A stretch of DNA of 64,000 nucleotides from Arthrobacter_D sp015752045 (GTDB lineage: Bacteria > Actinomycetota > Actinomycetes > Actinomycetales > Micrococcaceae). The translations under genes were made by a program, and so were the position numbers. Of the stretch, positions 1 to 8,201 are shown piece after piece; within the stretch, counting starts at the first letter, position 1, and each line of letters begins with the position of its first letter. The stretch lies in contig NZ_JADOUS010000002.1 in NCBI RefSeq assembly GCF_015752045.1, positions 124,001-188,000 of the forward strand. The letters are read 5' to 3'. The notes beneath the pieces are model-generated. The model ran no database searches. It worked only from the letters and a program-made list of their open reading frames with translations, and was not told the DNA's origin.

Positions 1-1443
1 GATCATCGACTTCTCGCCGCCGGAGACGACCGGCGAGAGCGCGATCAGCAGGATCGCCGAGCCGAGGCCGCCGTACATGCTCCAGACCGCGCCCTGGGTG
101 TTGAACTTCTTCCAGAACAGCGAGTAGAGGATGGTCGGCAGGTTGGCGCTGGCCGCCACGGCGAAGGCGAGCGCCACGAGGAACGCCACGTTCTGCCCCT
201 GCGCGCCGATGCCGCCCAGGATGGACAGCAGGCCGATCACGACGACGGTGCGGCGGGCCACCTTGACCTCGCCGTCCGGGTTGACCTTGCCCTTGCGGAT
301 GACGCTCGCGTAGATGTCGTGGGCGAAGGAGGCCGCTGCCGTGATCGTCAGGCCCGCGACGACCGCGAGGATCGTGGCGAAGGCGACGGCGGAGATGAGG
401 CCCAGGAGGATCGACCCTCCGAGTTCGTAGGCCAGCAGCGGGGCCGCCGAGTTCACGCCGCCCGGGGCGGCGATGATGCGCTCCGAACCGATCAGCGCGC
501 TGGCACCGTAGCCGAGCACGAGCGTGAAGAGGTAGAAGGCGCCGATGAGCCAGATGGCCCAGACCACGGACCGGCGGGCCTCCTTCGCCGTCGGGACGGT
601 GTAGAAGCGCATGAGCACGTGCGGCAGGGCCGCGGTGCCGAGCACGAGCGCGAGCGCCAGCGAGAGGAAGTCGAGACGCGTGAGGGCACTGATGCCGTAC
701 TGCAGGCCGGGGCTCGTGATCGCCGCGTTGCCGGAGGTCTCGATCGCCGCGCCCAGCAGCGTGGAGAGGTTGAAGTTGTGCAGGGCCAGGACCCAGATGG
801 TCATGATGAACGCGCCGGCGATCAGCAGGCAGGCCTTGATGATCTGCACCCAGGTGGTGCCCTTCATGCCGCCGATCAGCACGTACATGATCATGAGCAC
901 GCCGACGACGGTGATGACCAGGGACTGGCCGAGGCGGTCGTCGATGCCGAGCAGGAGCGAGACGAGCCCGCCGGCGCCCGCCATCTGCGCGAGGAGGTAG
1001 AAGAAGCAGACGGCCAGCGTGGTGATGGCCGCCGCGATGCGGACGGGACGCTGCTTCAGGCGGAAGGACAGCACGTCCGCCATCGTGAACTTGCCCGTGT
1101 TGCGGAGCAGTTCCGCGACCAGGAGCAGCGCTACGAGCCACGCGACGAGGAACCCGATCGAGTACAGGAACCCGTCGTAGCCGTTGATGGCGATCGCGCC
1201 GACGATGCCGAGGAACGACGCCGCCGAGAGGTAGTCGCCCGCGATGGCGGTGCCGTTCTGCCCGCCGGTGAACGACCGTCCGGCCGCGTAGTAGTCGGCC
1301 GCCGTCTTGTTGTTGCGGCTCGCCCTGAGCACGATCACCAGGGTGATCGCGACGAACAGGCCGAAGATGCTGATGTTGAGCAGCGGCGAGCCGACCGTCG
1401 TCGTCTCGGCGGTCTGGAGCGGCACGCGCACGCCCGCACTCAT
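1..1443 (-). CDS. actP: Cation:acetate/solute symporter (SSS family), C-terminus cut by window edge
   Basis: This is the N-terminal 481 residues of a sodium:solute symporter of the ActP type, an inner-membrane carrier for acetate and related monocarboxylates. The frame is open to base 1, so the last part (about 60 to 70 residues by family length) lies outside the window. The protein shows many hydrophobic segments and the ActP-like stretch GRSFTGGQNGTAIAGDYLSA near residue 55. The ATG at 1443 starts 8 bases after the stop of the DUF485 gene, so the two form an operon. DUF485-ActP pairs are common in bacteria. The substrate is inferred from family, not shown. Confidence 0.93.
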   Translation of the reverse strand, partial: MSAGVRVPLQTAETTTVGSPLLNISIFGLFVAITLVIVLRASRNNKTAADYYAAGRSFTGGQNGTAIAGDYLSAASFLGIVGAIAINGYDGFLYSIGFLVAWLVALLLVAELLRNTGKFTMADVLSFRLKQRPVRIAAAITTLAVCFFYLLAQMAGAGGLVSLLLGIDDRLGQSLVITVVGVLMIMYVLIGGMKGTTWVQIIKACLLIAGAFIMTIWVLALHNFNLSTLLGAAIETSGNAAITSPGLQYGISALTRLDFLSLALALVLGTAALPHVLMRFYTVPTAKEARRSVVWAIWLIGAFYLFTLVLGYGASALIGSERIIAAPGGVNSAAPLLAYELGGSILLGLISAVAFATILAVVAGLTITAAASFAHDIYASVIRKGKVNPDGEVKVARRTVVVIGLLSILGGIGAQGQNVAFLVALAFAVAASANLPTILYSLFWKKFNTQGAVWSMYGGLGSAILLIALSPVVSGGEKSMI

Positions 1444-1451
1444 GAGAGGGA

Positions 1452-1835
1452 TCATTTCTTTCCGCCTGACGGGTCGATGAACGCTTCGGGCGCCGCTTCC
1501 TCGAGCTCATGCCGCAGCTTCGCGGCGATCGGGTCGAGGCGCCGGTTGGCGTAGCTGACGTACCACATGGTGATGACGAAGGTGCTGACGAACTGCAGCA
1601 GCCCGAGGATGATGCCGATGTTGATGTTGCCGGCCACCGGCGTGGCCATGAAGTCGTGCGCGTAGGCGGCCAGCAGCACGTAGGCGAAGTACCAGAGCAG
1701 GAAGAACACTGCCATGGGGAAGACGAAACTGCGGTGGCGCTTGCGCAGTTCCCTGAACTGCTCGGTCTGCTGGACTTCGGTGAAGTCGACGGCAGGACCG
1801 GAGCCGGGATCCGGCTCTCCTGGGTGCGAGCCCAT
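1452..1835 (-). CDS. DUF485 family small membrane protein, partner of ActP
   Basis: The 127-residue product has a soluble acidic N-terminus, two membrane segments (about residues 37-58 and 71-93) and a charged C-terminal tail. This is the standard DUF485 (YjcH-like) arrangement. I chose the ATG at 1835 because AAGGAGG lies four bases upstream. An in-frame ATG at 1862 would add nine residues but has no comparable ribosome site. The gene lies directly before the ActP-type symporter, as DUF485 genes usually do. The family's biochemical role is not settled; an accessory role for the symporter is inference from context. Confidence 0.9.
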   Translation of the reverse strand: MGSHPGEPDPGSGPAVDFTEVQQTEQFRELRKRHRSFVFPMAVFFLLWYFAYVLLAAYAHDFMATPVAGNINIGIILGLLQFVSTFVITMWYVSYANRRLDPIAAKLRHELEEAAPEAFIDPSGGKK

Positions 1836-1908
1836 GGTTCCTCCTTCTTGGTCGGGAGTCACTCCAGCCGCGAGGGCGGCACCGTCGCAACGCAGGAAGG
1901 CACGTCGG

Positions 1909-1924
1909 TGTGACTCCCATCACT
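1909..1924. promoter_or_regulatory. CRP/GlxR-like palindrome upstream of the DUF485-actP operon
   Basis: TGTGACTCCCATCACT matches the CRP/GlxR consensus TGTGA-N6-TCACA at nine of ten conserved positions. It sits in the divergent intergenic region, 73 bases from the DUF485 start. Acetate uptake genes are under CRP in E. coli, and many carbon genes are GlxR targets in corynebacteria, so the location makes sense. No binding evidence is available from sequence alone. Confidence 0.4.
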
Positions 1925-1989
1925 GTGCTGGACGGTGGCGGAGCGCACCAGCCGGACACGGGCGTCCGTCGCCGAGCGCGCCGGTAGGT

Positions 1990-2020
1990 GCGGTGAACGG
2001 TCACCGGACGCGGTGAACGG
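1990..2020. promoter_or_regulatory. Direct repeat, candidate LytTR-regulator binding site
   Basis: GCGGTGAACGG occurs twice, at 1990-2000 and 2010-2020, on the same strand with start-to-start spacing of 20 bases. LytTR regulators bind direct repeats about two helical turns apart, and a LytTR regulator is encoded just downstream at 3254. The repeat ends 26 bases before the kinase start codon. Autoregulation, or control of the divergent symporter operon, is inference. Confidence 0.35.
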
Positions 2021-2046
2021 GAGGTCCGGGCGGCTAGTCTGGAGCA

Positions 2047-3234
2047 ATGTTCAGCGCCGCCGTCGACACCGCCCTGGTGTGCGCCGTCGTCGTCATCACC
2101 CTCGCGGTCGTCGCCTCGCTCGGCTTCCGCCTGTCGCGCTCGTACCGGGACCTCGGGTCCGACGCCGACCGCGCCACCTACGCCACGCTCCACACCGCAT
2201 CCCTCGCCTCCGAGCACCTGCGCGAGGGCCTCACGCCGTCGGGGGCCTCGAAGGCGAGCCGGTACCTGCACGGACTCCTGCGGTGCGACGTGCTCATGAT
2301 CAGCGACGACGCCGGGGTGCTCGCCTGGGACGGCGGGCGCGGGACGCCGCCGGACGTGATGCCCCTGGTCCGGCAGGTCCTCGAGAGCGGCCGCACCCAG
2401 ATCTTCCGCCGCCAGCGCCTCGACGCCGCGGGACTGGCGGAGCCCGGCGAGCTGGTGCTCTCCCCCATCCGTGTGGACGACCGCGTGGTCGGCACGGTCG
2501 GGGCCGTGGCGGGCGACGTCAACGCCGGCCTCGTCCGGGCCACGAACGAGCTCGCGGGGTGGGTGTCCACGCAGGTGGAACTCGCCGAGCTGGACTACTC
2601 GCGCCGGCTCCTCGCGGAGGCCGAGGTGCGTGCCCTCCGGGCGCAGATCAGCCCGCATTTCATCTACAACTCGCTGAATGCGATCGCGTCCTTCATCAAC
2701 ACCGACCCGCAGCGCGCCCGCGACCTCGTGGTCGAGTTCGCGGACTTCACGCGCTACTCGTTCCGCCGCCACGGCGACTTCACGACCGTGGCGGAGGAAC
2801 TGCGCAGCATCGACCGCTACCTCCTGCTGGAACGCGCCCGGTTCGGCGACCGGCTCAAGGTCAGCCTCGAGATCGGCCCCGAGGTCCTCAGTACCGTCAT
2901 CCCGTTCCTCAGCCTCCAGCCGCTCGTCGAGAACGCGGTGCGCCACGGCCTCGATTCGAAGGACGGCATCGGGAACATCACGATCACCGCGCACGACGTC
3001 GGCCCCTTCGCCGAGGTGACCATCGAGGACGACGGCGTGGGGATCGAGCCCGAGCACCTCCGGTCCGTGCTGGCCGGGCACACGGAGGACGTGCACGTGG
3101 GCCTGCGCAACGTCGACTCCCGCCTGCGCCAGGTGTACGGCGACGACCACGGCCTGATCATCGATACCGCGCCCGGCGCCGGCACGCTCATCACGATGCG
3201 CGTGCCCAAGTCGCAGCCCGACCACCGGGCGTGA
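2047..3234 (+). CDS. LytS/YpdA-type sensor histidine kinase
   Basis: The 395-residue protein has one N-terminal membrane segment (about residues 5-28), a GAF-like sensory region (about 60-180), a His_kinase domain and a HATPase_c domain. The phospho-acceptor is His204 in PHFIYNSLNAIASF, the signature of the LytS/YehU group. The ATP-binding motif DDGVGIEPEH follows near residue 325. It lacks the multi-spanning 5TM-LYT sensor of classical LytS, so the signal is probably read by the GAF-like part. GGAG precedes the ATG by four bases. The partner regulator starts 19 bases after the stop. The sandwich between two carboxylate-type symporters suggests a role in controlling their expression. Confidence 0.88.
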   Translation: MFSAAVDTALVCAVVVITLAVVASLGFRLSRSYRDLGSDADRATYATLHTASLASEHLREGLTPSGASKASRYLHGLLRCDVLMISDDAGVLAWDGGRGTPPDVMPLVRQVLESGRTQIFRRQRLDAAGLAEPGELVLSPIRVDDRVVGTVGAVAGDVNAGLVRATNELAGWVSTQVELAELDYSRRLLAEAEVRALRAQISPHFIYNSLNAIASFINTDPQRARDLVVEFADFTRYSFRRHGDFTTVAEELRSIDRYLLLERARFGDRLKVSLEIGPEVLSTVIPFLSLQPLVENAVRHGLDSKDGIGNITITAHDVGPFAEVTIEDDGVGIEPEHLRSVLAGHTEDVHVGLRNVDSRLRQVYGDDHGLIIDTAPGAGTLITMRVPKSQPDHRA

Positions 3235-3253
3235 GGCGCGTAATCTAGGACGC

Positions 3254-3973
3254 ATGCTCACTGTGGTCGTCGTCGACGATGAACTCCCCGCTGTCGAGGA
3301 ACTGGCGTTCCTGCTCGGGCAGGACGCACGCGTCGGGACCATCCACCGCGCCTCGAGCGGTGCGGAGGCCCTGAGTGCCCTCGAACAGTACAGCGTCGAC
3401 GCCCTGTTCCTCGACATCCACATGCCGTCCCTCTCCGGGCTGGACATCGCCCGGGTGATCTCCCGCTTCAGCCGTCCGCCCGCCGTCGTGTTCGTCACCG
3501 CCGACGAGGACCGCGCCCTGGAGGCCTTCGAACTGCGCGCGATCGACTACCTCCTGAAGCCGGTGCGCACCGAACGCCTCGCGGAGTCCGTCCGCCGGGT
3601 GTGCGAGCTGATGGAGGGCTCGACGCCGGCGCCGGAGGTCATCACCGTGGACCAGGGCGGCGTCAGCCGCATGATCAGGCGCGACGACGTGCGCTACGTC
3701 CAGGCGCAGGGCGATTACGCGCGCCTGCACACGTCCGAGGCGAGCTACCTCATCCGGATCCCGCTCAACGACCTCGAGCGCCAGTGGGCCGAGGCGGGGT
3801 TCCTGCGGACGCACCGCTCCTACCTCGTGGCGATGGACCAGGTCCGCAAGGTCCGGATCAGCGCAGGCCGCGCGAGCCTGTTCGTCGGCGACGCCGAGCT
3901 GCCGGTCAGCCGCCGGCACCTCCCCGACGTCCGCGAGAAGCTCGAGGCCACCCGACTCCGGCCGGGCCAGTGA
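3254..3973 (+). CDS. LytTR-family response regulator
   Basis: The 239-residue protein has an N-terminal receiver domain (about 1-115) and a C-terminal LytTR DNA-binding domain (about 135-235). The phosphorylation site is Asp54 in FLDIHMPSLSGLD, with acidic residues at 8-9 and the conserved Lys in YLLKPV. The LytTR part carries the family motif HRSYLVA. It forms a two-component system with the kinase just upstream. Candidate direct-repeat targets lie at 1990-2020. Likely regulon: the two flanking symporter operons (inference from position). Confidence 0.9.
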   Translation: MLTVVVVDDELPAVEELAFLLGQDARVGTIHRASSGAEALSALEQYSVDALFLDIHMPSLSGLDIARVISRFSRPPAVVFVTADEDRALEAFELRAIDYLLKPVRTERLAESVRRVCELMEGSTPAPEVITVDQGGVSRMIRRDDVRYVQAQGDYARLHTSEASYLIRIPLNDLERQWAEAGFLRTHRSYLVAMDQVRKVRISAGRASLFVGDAELPVSRRHLPDVREKLEATRLRPGQ

Positions 3974-3989
3974 TCCCCGTAGGCCCCCG

Positions 3990-4376
3990 ATGACCCAGGA
4001 GCAGTCCGGGCCACCCCGCCGCGTCCGGGTGACCGCCCCGAGGACGGCCGCCCGCGCGACGGGTGCCTCCTTCCCCGTGGCCCGCGAGATGGCCGAGCAG
4101 TCCGAGCTGGGCCAGCTGTTCGTCGCCTCCCTGATCCGGTCGCAGCTGCGCCTCGCCCTCGTGGTGGCGGGCGGCTTCCTGGTGATCCTGATGGGCATCC
4201 CGGTGCTGCTCGCGGTGTTCCCGAACATCGATGCCGTGACCGTCCTGACAGTCCCTGTCCCCTGGCTGATCCTCGGGCTCGGGGTCTACCCGCTCGTCAT
4301 CGGCTGCGCGGTCCTCTATGTGCGCAGCGCCTCCCGCAACGAGCGGCGCTTCCAGGACCTCGTCGACGATGACTGA
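3990..4376 (+). CDS. Small two-segment membrane protein, DUF485-like partner of the downstream symporter
   Basis: This 128-residue protein has a charged N-terminus of about 45 residues, two hydrophobic segments (about 51-75 and 86-108) and a short charged tail ending in three aspartates. I do not recognise the family firmly. Its length, its topology and the ending YVRSASRNERRF resemble the DUF485 protein at 1452. Like that gene it directly precedes a symporter gene, overlapping it by 8 bases. Corynebacterium glutamicum has a comparable small membrane gene before the monocarboxylate carrier gene mctC. A partner role is inference. Confidence 0.75.
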   Translation: MTQEQSGPPRRVRVTAPRTAARATGASFPVAREMAEQSELGQLFVASLIRSQLRLALVVAGGFLVILMGIPVLLAVFPNIDAVTVLTVPVPWLILGLGVYPLVIGCAVLYVRSASRNERRFQDLVDDD

Positions 4377-5868
4377 CGCGCTCGACGCCGGCAGCCTGCA
4401 CCTGAGCCCTGCGGTCGGCTACACGGCGCTGCTCCTCGTGGCCCTCAGCACCCTGCTCATCGGCATCTACGGCCTGCGGATCTCCCGGACCACGCGGGAT
4501 TTCTACGTCGCGTCCCGGACGGTCCGCCCCTGGTGGAACGCATCCGCGATCGGCGGCGAATACCTGTCCGCCGCGAGCTTCCTCGGCGTCGCCGGGCTCA
4601 TCCTCATCTCCGGGGTGGACGCCCTCTGGTTCCCGATCGGGTACACCGCCGGCTACCTGATGCTGCTGCTGTTCGTCGCCGCTCCCCTGCGCCGCTCGGG
4701 CGCCTACACCATCCCCGACTTCGCGCAGGCGCGGCTGGACTCGCTGATGGTGCGCCGCGTGACGAGCATGCTCGTCATCGTGGTCGGCTGGCTGTACATC
4801 GTCCCGCAGCTCCACGGCGCCGCCCTGACGGTGCAGATCACCACGGGCCTGCCGTCATGGGTGGGGCCGCTCGCGGTCGTCGTGGTGGTGTGCCTGAGCG
4901 TGGTCACGGGTGGCATGCGCTCCATCACGTTCGTCCAGGCCTTCCAGTACTGGTTGAAACTGACGGCCCTCGCCGTCCCGGCGGCCTTCATCCTGTTCCG
5001 CCTGGGCGCCGACGGGGCCTCCGTCACGGCGGGCGGCAGCGCGTTCACCGCGGACCTGAACACGACGGCGCACGCGTCCCTGTACGGCACGATCTCGCTC
5101 GTCATCGCGCTCCTGTTCGGCACCCTCGGGCTCCCGCACGTGCTGGTGCGCTTCTACACGAACCCGGACGGGGCGTCCGCGCGACGGACTACCGTGCTCG
5201 TGCTCGGGCTGCTCTCGGTCTTCTACCTGTTCCCTACCGTGTACGGGATCCTCGGGCGCATCCACACCCCGGAGCTCGCGGCGGGAGGCGCCGCGGACGC
5301 GACGGTCCTGCTGCTCCCGGGGCGCATCTTCGACGGCGCGACCGGCGACCTGCTCTCCGCCCTGGTGACCGCGGGCGCCTTCGCCGCGTTCCTGTCCACG
5401 ACGAGCGGCCTCGTGGTGTCGCTCGCCGGGGTGATCAGCCAGGAGTTCTTCCAGGGCAGCGTGACGGGCTTCCGTCGGGCCGCCCTGCTGTCCACGATCG
5501 TCCCCCTGGTGATCGCCCTCCTGACGGACACCCTCGCGCTGGCCGGCAGCGTAGGGTCCGTGTTCGCGTTCACCGCGTCCACCATCTGCCCGCTGCTGCT
5601 GCTGGGGATCTGGTGGCGGGGGCTCACGGACGCCGGAGCGATCGCTGGGATGCTCGTCGGCGCGATCCTGTGCGGCGGGGCGATCGCCGCCACGGCGGTG
5701 CTGGGACCCGGGACGGAGGACCGCTGGATATGGCTCGGCCAGCCGGCCCTGTGGACCGTGCCGGCAGCGTTCCTCACCATGGTGCTCGTGTCGCGGGCGA
5801 CGGCGGGACGGCGGCCGGCGACGGCGTCGCGGGTCCTCGCGCGCCTCCACACGCCCGAGGCGCGCTAG
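4369..5868 (+). CDS. Sodium:solute symporter (ActP/MctC-like)
   Basis: The 499-residue product is a complete SSS-family carrier with about 13 hydrophobic segments. It contains the ActP-like stretch WWNASAIGGEYLSAASFLG near residue 55. I start it at the ATG at 4369, which overlaps the stop of the preceding membrane-protein gene and suggests translational coupling. An in-frame ATG at 4318 would add 17 poor residues. It is clearly related to, but distinct from, the ActP-type protein at the window start. Together with the two-component pair it forms a likely carboxylate-uptake operon. It ends one base short of the convergent DivIVA-motif gene, with no terminator visible between them. Confidence 0.9.
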   Translation: MTDALDAGSLHLSPAVGYTALLLVALSTLLIGIYGLRISRTTRDFYVASRTVRPWWNASAIGGEYLSAASFLGVAGLILISGVDALWFPIGYTAGYLMLLLFVAAPLRRSGAYTIPDFAQARLDSLMVRRVTSMLVIVVGWLYIVPQLHGAALTVQITTGLPSWVGPLAVVVVVCLSVVTGGMRSITFVQAFQYWLKLTALAVPAAFILFRLGADGASVTAGGSAFTADLNTTAHASLYGTISLVIALLFGTLGLPHVLVRFYTNPDGASARRTTVLVLGLLSVFYLFPTVYGILGRIHTPELAAGGAADATVLLLPGRIFDGATGDLLSALVTAGAFAAFLSTTSGLVVSLAGVISQEFFQGSVTGFRRAALLSTIVPLVIALLTDTLALAGSVGSVFAFTASTICPLLLLGIWWRGLTDAGAIAGMLVGAILCGGAIAATAVLGPGTEDRWIWLGQPALWTVPAAFLTMVLVSRATAGRRPATASRVLARLHTPEAR

Positions 5869-5869
5869 G

Positions 5870-6448
5870 TCAGTCGATCCCCGCCATCAGTTCGATGACG
5901 CGGTCCAGGAAGGCGTCCACCTGGTTCTCCTCGTAGCCGTCCGCTCCCCTGGCCTCGCGGAACACGGCACGGCGGACGACATCGACGCTCATCGGGGCGT
6001 GGTTCTCGAGGTACTCGAGGAGTTCGTCGCACAAGCGGTCGACGTCCTCGATGTTGTAGCTCGGGCTGCCCTGTTTCGTGGGCCTGCGGAACCGCTCGCC
6101 TGCCGGCCGGTGCAGCCTGCGGCGGAGCACGGCGGCGGCGCGGCCGATCTTCCGCAGCCAGGCGTCCTCCCCCTCGGTCCTGATCAGGTGTTCCCGTTCC
6201 CGCTGCGCGAACACGTCCTCCAGCCGGTCCAGCGCGGCGTCGACGGTCTGCGGCTCGTAGCCGCCGCGGGCCGGGTCGAAGGCCATGGCCCGGACGTCGC
6301 TGCTCGTGATGGCGTCCGTGTCCGGGTCCTCGGCGTCGTAGGAGCCGCGCGCCCTGGTCAGGAAGCGGTCGACCTGGCGGGTGTTGTAGCCGAGCTCCCG
6401 GCGTCCGACGCGTGCGAACGGGGTGCTGCCCGGGCGAGCGAGGTCCAT
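5870..6448 (-). CDS. DivIVA-motif domain protein
   Basis: The 192-residue protein contains three short DivIVA-type motifs: GYNTRQVDRFL near residue 20, GYEPQTVDAALDRL near 58, and GYEENQVDAFLDRVIELM near 171. DivIVA domains bind curved membrane through this N-terminal motif. Here it is repeated, and the long coiled coil of true DivIVA/Wag31 is missing. The middle part is basic (RRRLHRPAGERFRRP). The gene lies 77 bases downstream of cdsA in the same direction. A role at the cell pole or in envelope organisation is a family-level guess. Confidence 0.8.
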   Translation of the reverse strand: MDLARPGSTPFARVGRRELGYNTRQVDRFLTRARGSYDAEDPDTDAITSSDVRAMAFDPARGGYEPQTVDAALDRLEDVFAQREREHLIRTEGEDAWLRKIGRAAAVLRRRLHRPAGERFRRPTKQGSPSYNIEDVDRLCDELLEYLENHAPMSVDVVRRAVFREARGADGYEENQVDAFLDRVIELMAGID

Positions 6449-6500
6449 GGGTGATCCTTCCGCCTAGACCATCGAGTGACAGTTCAGGAGCCCGCGGGCC

Positions 6501-6540
6501 CCGGGATTCCGCCGCAGATCTGCGGTCAGAGCAATCCCGG
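6501..6540 (-). terminator. Nested inverted repeat at the end of cdsA
   Basis: Outer arms CCGGGATT/AATCCCGG enclose a palindrome CCGCAGATCTGCGG. The structure overlaps the last codons and stop of cdsA. There is no clear T-run, so it may be a weak terminator or RNA-processing hairpin before the DivIVA-motif gene. Confidence 0.4.
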
Positions 6541-7527
6541 TACCAATGTAGCGGACAGCAGATACGCCACCGGGGACGCCAGGACGATCGAATCGAGGCG
6601 GTCCATCACGCCGCCGTGGCCGGGGAGGATGGTGCCCATGTCCTTGACGCCGAGTTCCCGCTTGATCATCGATTCGGCGAAGTCTCCGGCGGTGGCCGAG
6701 GCGACGACGGCGATGGCGAGGGCCAGGCCGATCCACAGCGGCTGGCCGAGCAGGAGTACCGCGCAGAACCCGCCGATGATCAGCGCCCCACCGATCGAGC
6801 CGCCGAAGCCCTCCCATGATTTCTTGGGGCTGATCTTCGGAGCCATGGGGTGCTTCCCGAAGAACGCGCCGATCAGGTACCCGAAGGTGTCGTTCGCGAC
6901 CACGAGCAGCAGGAGCGTGGCGATGATGAGGTAGCCTCCCTCGACGCGCATCAGCAGCATCGCGAAGCTCATCATGAACGGCACCCAGAGCAGCGTGAAC
7001 GTGCCGGCCATGAGGCTCTTCGCGGCATCCGGTGCGGGGTCGAGCGAGCGCCAGAGGAAGATGCCGACGACGGCGGCGACGGTCGCCGCCGCGAGGCCCT
7101 CGGGTCCGCCGAAGTAGGCGGAGAACGGGAGCACGAGCGTGCCCGCCATGGTGGGCACGATCGGCACGCGGATACGGCGCAGGCCCAGCGCCCGGGAGAT
7201 CTCCCAGACGCCGACCGCGGCGAACAGCGTGACGATGCCCCCGAAGACGACCGGGAAGAAGAGCAGGCCCACCAGGACCGGGATGAGGAGGCCGGCCCCG
7301 ACGCCGATCGCGGCGGGGAGGTTGCGGCCGGCACGCGACGGGGCACCCGGTTCCCGCGCGGGACGTCGCCGCTTCGGCATCCGGAACCCCGACGTCCCTT
7401 CCGCGCGCCGTGACCGGCGGGACCCGGGGGCGGCGACGCCGGAGGTGGCACCTGCGCCGGTCGCTGTCCCGGTGTCGGGCTTCGGGACACGCCCGAGGCC
7501 CGCACCGGGGGGATTGTGATCTGCCAT
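6526..7527 (-). CDS. cdsA: Phosphatidate cytidylyltransferase
   Basis: This enzyme makes CDP-diacylglycerol from phosphatidic acid and CTP, the branch point for phospholipid synthesis in the membrane. The 333-residue protein has a basic, proline- and glycine-rich cytosolic N-terminus of about 75 residues, then about eight membrane segments. The CDS signature near the C-terminus reads KRELGVKDMGTILPGHGG followed by MDRLD. Its ATG overlaps the frr stop codon by one base (TGATG), so the two are translationally coupled. CDP-diacylglycerol made here is the substrate for the CDP-alcohol phosphatidyltransferase encoded at 16312. Confidence 0.95.
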   Translation of the reverse strand: MADHNPPGAGLGRVPKPDTGTATGAGATSGVAAPGSRRSRRAEGTSGFRMPKRRRPAREPGAPSRAGRNLPAAIGVGAGLLIPVLVGLLFFPVVFGGIVTLFAAVGVWEISRALGLRRIRVPIVPTMAGTLVLPFSAYFGGPEGLAAATVAAVVGIFLWRSLDPAPDAAKSLMAGTFTLLWVPFMMSFAMLLMRVEGGYLIIATLLLLVVANDTFGYLIGAFFGKHPMAPKISPKKSWEGFGGSIGGALIIGGFCAVLLLGQPLWIGLALAIAVVASATAGDFAESMIKRELGVKDMGTILPGHGGVMDRLDSIVLASPVAYLLSATLVPGLL

Positions 7528-8084
7528 CAGACCTCGAGCAGCTCCGTTTCCTTGCGCTTCAGGAGCTCGTCGATGAGGTCCACGCGTGCCTTGGTCATCG
7601 CGTCGAGTTCCTTCTCCGCGCGCGACCCCTCGTCCTCACCGGCGTCGCCGTCCTTGACGGCCTTGTCGATGCCGTCCTTCGCCTTGCGGCGGACGTTGCG
7701 GATGGAGATCTTGGCGTCCTCGGCCTTGGTCTTCACCAGCTTCACGTACTCCTTGCGGCGCTCCTGCGTCAGCTCGGGCAGGACCACCCGGATCACGTTG
7801 CCGTCGTTGGACGGGTTCGCGCCGAGGTCGGAGTCGCGCAGCGCACGCTCGATGTCGTTGAGGGAGGCGCGGTCGAACGGGGTGATGAGCAGGGTGCGCG
7901 CCTCCGGGTTCTGGAAGGACGCCAGCTGCTGCAGCGGGGTGGGGGCGCCGTAGTACATGACCACCACCTTGGAGAACAGGGAGGCGTTCGCGCGGCCGGT
8001 GCGGACCGTCGCGAAGTCCTCCTTTGCGACCTCCACGGCCTTGTCCATCTTGTCGGTGGCTTCCAGCAAGGTCTCTTCGATCAC
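7527..8084 (-). CDS. frr: Ribosome recycling factor
   Basis: RRF splits the post-termination ribosome together with EF-G. From the GTG at 8084 the product is 185 residues, the standard family length, and begins VIEETLLEATDKMDKAVEV (Met by initiation). GAAGGAGA precedes this GTG by about four bases. An in-frame ATG 36 bases further upstream gives a 197-residue form without family support. The motif VRTGRANASLF and the C-terminal GEDEGSRAEKELD stretch are typical. It follows pyrH after 117 bases and overlaps cdsA by one base. Confidence 0.95.
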   Translation of the reverse strand: MIEETLLEATDKMDKAVEVAKEDFATVRTGRANASLFSKVVVMYYGAPTPLQQLASFQNPEARTLLITPFDRASLNDIERALRDSDLGANPSNDGNVIRVVLPELTQERRKEYVKLVKTKAEDAKISIRNVRRKAKDGIDKAVKDGDAGEDEGSRAEKELDAMTKARVDLIDELLKRKETELLEV

Positions 8085-8201
8085 AATGTCTCCTTCGCTC
8101 TGCAGTCGGCTGCACGGCAACCGTTCCAGTGGTCAATCCTAGTTCAACGGCGCGCCGCACCCGGGCGCGGTCCCGCGGGGTCGCCTTCCCCGCCCCGGAG
8201 G

